The notes under the pieces are model-generated. The model was given only the letters and a program-made list of their open reading frames with translations, searched no databases and had not been told where the DNA came from. Of a stretch of DNA of 22,501 nucleotides, positions 22,056-22,501 are shown in pieces. The stretch comes from DAONDZ01 sp964517555. GTDB taxonomy: Bacteria; Patescibacteriota; Patescibacteriia; Patescibacteriales; UBA12465. A program made the position numbers and the translations under genes. The DNA lies in the NCBI GenBank assembly GCA_964517555.1, contig CAZFEF010000012.1, forward strand, positions 1 to 22,501. The letters run 5' to 3'. Every line of letters starts with the position of its first letter. The first letter of the stretch is position 1.

Positions 22056-22501
22056 TTAATGCAGCCTAATGATCTCAAGATAATTATAAATTTGACCGGT
22101 GACATAAGCATAACCACCGACAGTAATATTAAAAATCGGGGCAGTTAAATAAGGAGCGCTGCCACCACCATCAAGCAAAGCGCCGACATGGACAGGATTA
22201 GCTGGATCAGAAATATCTACTATTTCTAAGGCGTTGGAATTGAGGCTGGCAATGTAAGCATAATTACCAGAAATAGAAATGGCCGTAGGTGAATTCAAAT
22301 AAGGGGCGCTGCCACCACCATCAAGCAAAGCGCCGACATGGACAGGGTTAGCTGGATCAGAAACATCTACTATTTCTAGGGCGCTGGAAAGAGTGCTTGC
22401 GATATAAACATAATTACCTTTAACAGAAACTGAGCGGGGATTATTTAAATAAGGGGCGCTGCCACCACCATCAAGCAAAGCGCCGACATGGACAGGGTTA
22501 G
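22056..22501 (-). CDS. C-terminal part of an LVIVD-repeat surface protein (partial)
   Basis: The frame is open to the right window edge, so the N-terminus lies outside; a TTG at 22478 is only an internal codon. About 148 residues are visible. They consist of 50-residue repeats with the pattern NYVYIASxxSxALEIVDVSDPANPVHVGALLDGGG-SAPYL, which is the LVIVD repeat, a beta-propeller-type module of secreted and surface proteins. The last repeat is degenerate (GGYAYVTGQIYNYLEIIRLH) and ends the protein. The convergent tRNA terminator ends 1 base from the stop codon. The ligand and cell-surface anchoring are not visible in this part. Confidence 0.85.
   Translation of the reverse strand, partial: NPVHVGALLDGGGSAPYLNNPRSVSVKGNYVYIASTLSSALEIVDVSDPANPVHVGALLDGGGSAPYLNSPTAISISGNYAYIASLNSNALEIVDISDPANPVHVGALLDGGGSAPYLTAPIFNITVGGYAYVTGQIYNYLEIIRLH
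22151..22501 (-). repeat. 150-bp tandem coding repeat
   Basis: Units start at 22151, 22301 and 22451 (the last cut by the window edge), exactly 150 bp or 50 codons apart. The first 80-90 bases of each unit are almost identical (five or six differences between units one and two), while the other 60 differ strongly. The visible 51 bases of unit three match unit two exactly. Confidence 0.92.

Noticed and set aside
21884..22069. 61-residue reading frame across both tRNA genes
   Set aside because: It is made of tRNA sequence and has no start signal.
22151..22501. Regular repeats considered as a CRISPR array
   Set aside because: The 150-bp period is far too long, and the units are in frame and encode LVIVD repeats.

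Overview
The window looks like chromosome from a bacterium of the Candidate Phyla Radiation (Patescibacteria). The evidence is seven small two-membrane-segment pilins of the T4SS_pilin type (six in one tandem array), dense genes with 1-11 base gaps or short overlaps, weak or absent Shine-Dalgarno sequences at most starts, large cysteine-rich/LamG and LVIVD surface proteins at the two edges, and a short SMC protein. TGA is used as an ordinary stop, so the recoded lineages are unlikely. I cannot name the lineage more finely. No CRISPR array, insertion sequence, phage gene or replication origin was seen.

Layout. 3-1203 (+): the end of a large surface protein with a LamG-like domain, then a small helical protein. 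1183-3659 (-): recQ helicase followed by a Trm9-like methyltransferase. 3665-4045 (+): a one-gene unit with its own promoter and terminator. 4026-6142 (-): glyA-folD one-carbon operon with an apparently leaderless promoter. 6220-7220 (+): a second one-gene unit, encoding a secreted coiled-coil protein behind a long leader hairpin. 7244-9843 (-): six tandem T4SS-type pilins. 9938-13647 (+): two GT-C-like membrane glycosyltransferases and a polyprenyl-phosphate sugar synthase-like GT2. 13708-14536 (+): a third one-gene unit, a membrane-anchored coiled-coil protein. 14545-17935 (-): an operon of orphan solute-binding lipoprotein, seventh pilin, RodZ-like HTH/membrane protein, methyltransferase and a small membrane protein. 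18029-20707 (-): smc-like gene with no visible hinge. 20807-22020 (+): cytidylate-kinase-like gene, rplS, tRNA-Leu(GAG), tRNA-Val(TAC). 22056-22501 (-): C-terminal part of an LVIVD-repeat surface protein.

How the parts fit. Much of the window is about the cell surface: pilins, an orphan binding lipoprotein, lipid-linked glycosylation, and LamG and LVIVD proteins. The rest is housekeeping: recombination, one-carbon metabolism, chromosome organisation and translation. The three isolated plus-strand units each have a near-consensus -35/-10 pair with a 17-base spacer and a strong hairpin terminator. They sit between minus-strand operons and differ visibly in codon choice, at least for the first two.

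The items most worth a second look are the pilin array with its internal hairpins and single strong ribosome-binding site, the hinge-less SMC, the FolD with a degenerate nucleotide-binding loop, the leader hairpin that may mask a start codon, and convergent genes that carry each other's terminators inside their coding sequence.
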